Positions 32,011 through 37,406 of a stretch of 37,406 bases of DNA are shown piece by piece. The first letter of the stretch is position 1; each line of letters opens with the position of its first letter. The notes beneath the pieces were generated by a model. The model saw only the letters and a program-made list of their open reading frames with translations, searched no databases and was not told where the DNA came from. The translations under genes and the position numbers were made by a program. Location of the stretch: the NCBI GenBank assembly GCA_022925895.1, contig JAKSYS010000619.1:1-37406 (forward strand). The letters are read 5' to 3'. Source of the DNA: Fragilaria crotonensis. Lineage: Eukaryota > Bacillariophyta > Fragilariophyceae > Fragilariales > Fragilariaceae.

Positions 32011-35000
32011 TTCAAGAGGACATTGTTGTTTTTCCAATTCATATCTAATTACATTGCAATTATCCTCTGTTGCTACATTCACATCATTGTGTCTGTGGCC
32101 AGGAGGGATAAGTGAGTTGCAAGTAATAGATTTGGCTGTGCTTTCATTGTCAGAACACAAGGAACTGGACTCACCAGGAATGACATTAAGGAGTAATTCT
32201 GGAGTCTTGTTTGTGTATGGGTATTCTGGGTGATTGTGCTGTTGCCAGAAAAATGAAAAGCGATTGTGTTTGATCTGATCAGCCGGCTTTTGGAGGGCGT
32301 CTTGAAGATGTGGCAAGGCCCAAGCGCGGTAGACATTGTCGGATCCACGTTTCGTGGTGATAACTTGGATAAGTCTGATAGCAAGATCAAGGGGAACAGT
32401 GTGAGGATCATCAACAACATGGTGGACAGGGTTTGACTGGCGCCAAAGTTGACTGGGATTGTTAGGACATGCCCATTGATTTGCTTCATAGTTTGCAGTC
32501 ATAGGAATGCAAGCTTGAGTCTGAAAAAGGGCTTGAACTGTGGTTGAAGTGTAGGGTTCAACATTGCCATTTCTGTGATCAAAATGATGGGCAGATTGCC
32601 AGAATCATAGATGATAGGGAAGGTGTGTCCTTCCTTTGGAATAGGCAGTTCAACTTGAGATCCAGAGGTGTAGGATGGGTTCTCTGAGTGTGTACCTTGG
32701 AAGATGAGAACATTGGATGGTTCTGGGGTCTGCGGTAGCACACGTTGGGGATCGATAACATCAAGAGTCTTGACAACACGGAAGAGTAGATACTCATGAT
32801 CTGGTAGAAAGTCGATCGAGTAGTTGTAGGTGTTGGTAGAAATTGGGATGAAGTGGGACTTGTCCGAGGAATATTGATGGTTTCCAGCGGGGATGTCGAT
32901 CTCTTGGAGGTAATTTGGAGATATATCTCGACAAATCACAAAGTTCACTGCTAGGGTGGTAGCAGGGTTCATTGCATAGGTAGTGTTGCCATGGAGCTGC
33001 TCAGTTGTAGGTAGAGTAGCCATTGGGAAGGCAGAGCAATGGTAGTTGAAGATCATGTCAGCTGGGGGTAGGGCTCCAAGAATGATGTTGGTAGGTTGCA
33101 AATCTGGGTCATCACCATTGGTGACCTTGGTAGAGAGAGATGCATGGTGTTGGAGGGCAGCTGAGATGAGGGACCTTGCAGCTAGAGAGCTTCTAGGTGG
33201 GATTTCGGGAGATGGGTCACCAAAGCCGTTCACAAGCGGAGAATAAGTGAAGGCAAATAGTGAGGTTGAGCCAAAGTTGGTAGGATGCTCATTGTAGGAT
33301 GAGCGTTGGCTGTCTTGTCGCTTGTCGAAGGGGTTGGAAGCAACTTGCTGGTCTTGGAAGAAAGTGTGAATGAATGCAGGGACGTCTCTGAAATTACTTC
33401 GGTTGGGAAATAAACGCAGTGCTGTCGCAAAGGATGGCACATTCCGGATGATATCAGAGAGGTCATGTGGCATGAACTTGAAAGTGGAATCTTGACTTGA
33501 GGGGTAGGTCAGAAAGTGAACAAGATGCAGTGTCTTGAAGGCATAGAGAATGGCAAGGGCACATTCATGGCCTGGGGTGTCTGGCTCATGATCAGTCAGG
33601 AGACTCAGATAAGAGGCAGGGGTGCCATCTGGGAAGTTAGTTTGGAGCAATTCAGCAGGTAAATTGTCCATGACTAAGTTGGTTGTCCTGTTCAAAGTGT
33701 GTTGCATACATTGGATGTACTCAATGCTGTCATCATTGTCAGCAATAGTTGTATGATCCACAGTTAGGACGGGTGAAGTTCGCGGAAGAAATGACGTAGG
33801 TGGTCCGTAGTGAGGTCACGGATACATTTCTTGGTCGCGGCGTCCGATTGGATGTATCGGAGGCAGAAGGATGCAGCGGTGATGCTAACGTCAACGCATG
33901 CAGGTAGATTGCGCATGGTGACTGGCCCATTAACATTATCCTGCAAAGTTGCATCAGGGTAATATAGAAGGGCGGCATGAGGGTTAGTCCTTGAGTCAAG
34001 CTCAGAGGAGTGCTGCAGGAAGGGCACATGGTGGATTGGGTCCAATGTGCTGTCTGTCGGTAGGGGACAAACGGGTGTGTCAAGTCGGTAGGGATCCGTA
34101 GGGTGATCACTTGACATGGCTTCGACGAAGTTGGTGATGCCTGTAGTCGTAGAAAGGCAGTCGTAGGCGCCGTCGGTGGCGGTGAAGTGGGAGAATAAAG
34201 GCGAAAAAGTTTCGGATGCAAACGTGAAGGGAGATGGATGTCTGTCGAAGCTGAAGGGCGTTGGAATCCTAAAAGCTTCAGGGTCTTGAATGAGACGTGA
34301 GGCGTTGCACGCGGTAGATGATGTCTCGTAGTCGTCGCTGTCGACGATGGGATGAAAAATATGAGGGTCTTCAGAGATGGGTTGAAAATAAAAGGGATTG
34401 CAGTTTGTAGGAGCTGCAGTTTTGTTGGATGAAAATTGTGATATGTGACTGACGAAAAGCGGGTAGTTTTCTTGTTCGTCTTGTCTGTCTCACCGTAGAT
34501 CTTGGTGTCCGGGCGATGGAAGGCGGACATTGCGTGTGGCTGTGCTGGAAACGTAGACGTCAGCATGTCCACAGACGCGTGGGTGGTGTCCGCGGAGTGT
34601 CAGTGAGGGCAATTCGACGTAGGAATTTCGATTTCTCGTCCTGGGGAGGAGTCTTGATGAATATTTCGTCCATTGGTTTTGTTCGGATTCCGTCTGTGAA
34701 GGCAGTGTGAGTAGGACATGACGTACGTGTGAGTTCAGGCATGTACAAATGCACGCTACGTCTACTACTCAGCGCAGGCGGCGAGTAGATAGAGGTATTG
34801 GCTGACATGTTAACTACAGCAAGGACATTTTCGCAAATGTCGTCGTTGAAGTTGGGGTTAACGGCATTTTCGATTCCGGGATCGCGCTCGGACATCGGAC
34901 CAATGCCGTCGTTGTGACCGGGGCCATTGATGGCGTCACCGTGGACGGGGGTGTTCTCGTCGGGGAGACTGGTGACTGAAATGCCGCGAGTGCGGCCGGA

Positions 35001-36229
35001 GGTTGTGCTGGGCGGAGTCCCAGGGAAGAACACTCTGCCGCGGTGTATGACCGCATTGATGCGGTGTGGGTAGAAACGGGTAGCGTGCCCAGGCGTAGAA
35101 GGGCAGTACTCGCGGAAGAACTGTTCGTCTGTCGTAGAGACCGCCGTAAAAACAGTACCAGGAGGAAAACCACATGTTCTGGCGTCGCGGGTGTATACTC
35201 GTTGTCGGCGCCATACATGAATTTGCGTTTTTTGGAATGGTTGTCATCCATTTCTGCCGTCACTGTTTCGTCTCGTTCTCCGCCAATTTCTGGCGGATTA
35301 AGGTCAGTGAGGTCTTGTTCGAGAGCTCTTTCGTCGCCGGAGAGGATGGCGTCGTCAGAATTCTCGGGGAGAGCGTCTTCGGGGAGCACGGTAGTGAAAC
35401 GTGCGTTTTCTTGAAATAACTTGATGGGCTTCGCGGTTTCGACGATTTCTCTACGAGTAATCGTCGGATTGCGGATTGGAGAAGTGCATTGGAAAGCACT
35501 TTCGGAGACGGTTCGAATGGTACCCTCTTGTCGTTGGAGAGTCTTCGGCGTTGAAAGCCGGGATCTTGAAAGAGTCGCATTTCACGACTTCATTGTAGTG
35601 CTTGTTCTTGATGATTGCGACGTTGGTATCAAAGCTAACACGTTGTTTCTTGATAGGCCTTTCGTAGGAGGCGAGTGGGGAGTCTTCTTGGCGCGGGAGG
35701 GAGGTGGGAGGAGTGTTATTGCGCGCGTCGTCGTCATTGTCGTTTTTGGGTTCGGCGGCTTCGATGTCGTTGGTGGCGCCGTTTGCGTTGGAAATAGAAT
35801 GGGAGCGACCCATTTCGGTAGATCCTGCTTCGTTGGAGGGTTTGCAGGCGTAGGTAACCCTGGTCTTGGTGTCTTGGGCGCGTTCTTGCTCGACGATTGC
35901 AAGGAAACGCGAGATCTCGGCGGACTCTTGTTGAGGAGTCAGGGCCGTGCGAGCGCGCTGAAAATCGCCTGGAGCCTTGTTGGTGCTCTTCTTGGGCGTG
36001 AAGGTGTTAGTTCCAGCTGTAGGATAAGTGTTAGTGAAGTGGTTAGAAGTTGCAGCATAGATGTTTGAAGTGTTGCAAGGTAGAACAGCATTTTGAGTGC
36101 ATCAAAAGGAGCTGCAAAATCGCCGTCGGCGGCGACGTAGTTCGCCATGTGCTTCGTAGGTTTCACACAATGGGCGGAGGGAGGGTTGGCCTTGGTTGGA
36201 GGCGAACGGGTGGGCGCTGGGTTGGCCAT
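32011..36229 (-). CDS. Large unknown coding block upstream of gag (frame-broken)
   Basis: From an ATG at 36229 (MANPAPTRSPP) the minus strand stays coding-like to gag in successive open segments: 36229-36095, 36095-35525, 35525-35167, 35167-34582, 34582-34468, 34468-33772, 33772-32525 and 32525-31935. The longest piece (33761-32499) alone has 420 residues. At nearly every junction one base in a homopolymer would account for the change of frame. The composition is soluble, Pro/Ser/Thr/Asp-rich, without membrane segments. Two basic clusters (PIKKQRVSF, HSKKRKF) look like nuclear localisation signals. A conserved-looking globular part lies around 33700-32500. I recognise no domain and find no gag, pol, env or transduced host gene in it. 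It may be an N-terminal extension of Gag, since no stop-and-restart is evident before gag. Confidence 0.6.
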
Positions 36230-36502
36230 GGTGAGTGTTGCAAAAGTTGAGGATGAAGTGTTAGTTGGGTGAGAACAGTTTTGCAAAAAAAAGTGAGCGC
36301 AAGGAATGAGAATTTCTTTTCCCCAGCAGTAGGGACATGTACTGCTGGTATTGGGTGAGGGCTGGAATGAAAAAGAACAAGGGTTAGAGCAATTTAAATC
36401 GGTGCTAGGCACCAGATTTAAATTGAGACAGGTCGGAGTTTCCGGGGAGGGAACCCGGCGACCGGTCAGGATATGGGCCAGGACGGGTCTGGCGAGCAAC
36501 CA
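36230..36502 (-). other. 5' leader of the retrotransposon
   Basis: About 270 nt between the primer binding site and the first plausible ATG at 36229. It should contain packaging and dimerisation signals; I see no specific one. The LTR ORF continues about 30 codons into it. Confidence 0.45.
36491..36502 (-). promoter_or_regulatory. Primer binding site
   Basis: On the minus strand TGGTTGCTCGCC follows the 5' LTR end (ATATCA) with no gap. The leading TGG would pair with the CCA end of a tRNA whose 3' end is GGCGAGCAACCA. It is not the TGGTATCAGAGC site of many plant copia elements, so the primer tRNA is not identified. Confidence 0.7.
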
Positions 36503-37404
36503 TGATATGGTTCGGGTTAACGGAACCTAGCGACGCGCAGGTCGGCATAGGGTTCGGGTTAAGAACCAGGACGTAACCGTTACGGGGTACGCCCCCAGTA
36601 GGTAAGTGTCTAGTACGACACTGACTACTGCTCAGTTCATCTATAAACGGTACAGCTACGCAGTGCTGTCTACCGCTACAGATAACGATACATGTACTAT
36701 CTGTCGTTCTATCGCTACACGTATGTGCGAGAGACTGACTAGTATAAATATCGCGTGTCGTATAGTGGGCACTGTCTATTAGTTTATCGTTATGTACAGT
36801 AACGGTAAACTCAGACGTGCGCGTACTATCGACGGGCAGAGGAAGTTGTGTGCGAAAGGTACTGTTGTACCGGTCGCCGTGTTGTGTTGTGTTGTCGTTA
36901 TTGTTGTAGTGAGTACCGTCGTACTCACTACGTATATTTGTACAGCACGGTATGTATGATGTCATGACGACGGCGGGTAAAAACGCGTCATGGTCGATCA
37001 TCATCATCGTGCGAAAAATATGTGCAGTAAGTAAAAAGGTGAGTGACACTAAAATATGAAAAATTGACAATTGTGGGAAGAAATGAAGGGCGACCGAAAT
37101 GAGAGGTCTGATTGAAGGGGAGTGTTCCTTGGAACAATCAGGAACACTCCTCATATCAATCACGGTCAGCAGCGTACGGCTGCGTTGTTTTTCGTAAACG
37201 AGGCGTTGAGCGTCGTTTGAAAATCAATGTACAAACTCGAGGAACGAGATGAACATGATTTGAATCGACGTGAGTTTTGATTCCAGTCGTGCAGTGTCGC
37301 ACTGGTTACTGGAGCACGGATGTAATGTTTTACTGTGCATGCGAGCGACAGTTTAGGGATAGGGATAATAGAAAAATATGTAGGGCGATACGGAATGTTT
37401 AACA
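36503..37404 (-). repeat. 5' LTR (902 bp)
   Basis: Upstream LTR of the minus-strand element, carrying promoter and transcription start. It appears identical to the 3' LTR at 25391-26292. It has the same 11-bp hairpin (36906-36931), the same 10-bp inverted repeat (37119-37150) and the same sense ORF (ATG at 37154), which here runs on into the leader to 36405 (249 codons). Only two bases (CA) of right flank are in the window. Confidence 0.95.
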
Positions 37405-37406
37405 CA

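Larger units (their letters stand above)
25391..37404 (-). mobile_element. Complete Ty1/copia-type (diatom CoDi-like) LTR retrotransposon, 12.0 kb
   Basis: Two 902-bp LTRs that look identical by eye bound a 10.2-kb internal region. On the minus strand the order is LTR, primer binding site, leader, a large unknown coding block, gag with zinc knuckle, protease, integrase, reverse transcriptase, RNase H, polypurine tract, LTR. Integrase before RT is the copia order. Copia elements are usually about 5-6 kb; the excess here is mostly the 4.2-kb block before gag. The frame is interrupted about 16 times, mostly by one base at a homopolymer. Near-identical LTRs point to a young insertion. The left flank ends CAATC and the right flank starts CA, where the window stops, as expected of a 5-bp target duplication. 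Confidence 0.93.

Noticed and set aside
32499-32502. ATGA overlap of two open frames in the retroelement as a translational coupling site
   Set aside because: The host is a eukaryote, and the same spot has a run of five identical bases where one base accounts for the frame change, as at the other breaks.
1-37406. CRISPR array, rRNA, prokaryotic operon or phage features
   Set aside because: No spaced direct repeats, rRNA segments or prokaryotic gene order are visible; introns and a copia element show nuclear eukaryotic DNA.

Overview
This is a nuclear window from a photosynthetic eukaryote, most likely a pennate diatom of the Phaeodactylum kind. The reasons are short GT-AG introns (58-263 nt, all but one phase 0 in the models here), a signal peptide followed by an A|F plastid-type junction in one gene, and a Ty1/copia element whose integrase, RT and RNase H regions read like the diatom CoDi lineages. 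The species is an inference; no rRNA or organellar marker is present.

Left third (1-12350): a tandem array of phospholipid-scramblase-like genes on the + strand. Four copies are intact two-exon genes (500-1439, 4649-5594, 7455-8398, 11153-12065). Each is followed by a decayed copy (about 1600-2330, 5776-6850, 8574-9260, 12097-12350). Two subtypes can be told apart: a long cysteine-rich type A (intact copies 1-3, and relic 4) and a short type B (intact copy 4, and relics 1-3). At each locus one member of an A/B pair survives. A minus-strand hotdog thioesterase gene with a plastid-type leader sits inside the array (9460-10260). A 723-bp Harbinger/Tourist-like MITE (2739-3461) and a 42-bp-arm foldback element (3488-3641) lie between copies 1 and 2.

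Middle (12625-25051): conserved housekeeping genes. A five-exon BEACH/WD40 protein of about 3038 residues runs on the minus strand (22040-12625). It is followed by a two-exon BolA-family gene on the + strand (22575-23110) and a minus-strand DUG3-like class II glutamine amidotransferase (25051-23826). The latter has an in-frame TAA that falls inside a good splice donor.

Right third (25391-37404): one complete, unusually large (12,014 bp) minus-strand copia-type LTR retrotransposon. Its two 902-bp LTRs look identical by eye, with a primer binding site and polypurine tract directly at the LTR edges and a candidate 5-bp target duplication of which only two bases are visible on the right. After the 5' leader comes about 4.2 kb of coding-quality sequence that I cannot assign to any family. 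Gag with a zinc knuckle, an aspartic protease, a DDE integrase, reverse transcriptase and RNase H follow. The reading frame is interrupted about 16 times, nearly always at a homopolymer. The 9.1-kb BEACH coding region in the same window has no such interruption. This contrast, the unknown pre-gag block and a roughly 220-codon sense ORF inside the LTR are the most unusual things here.
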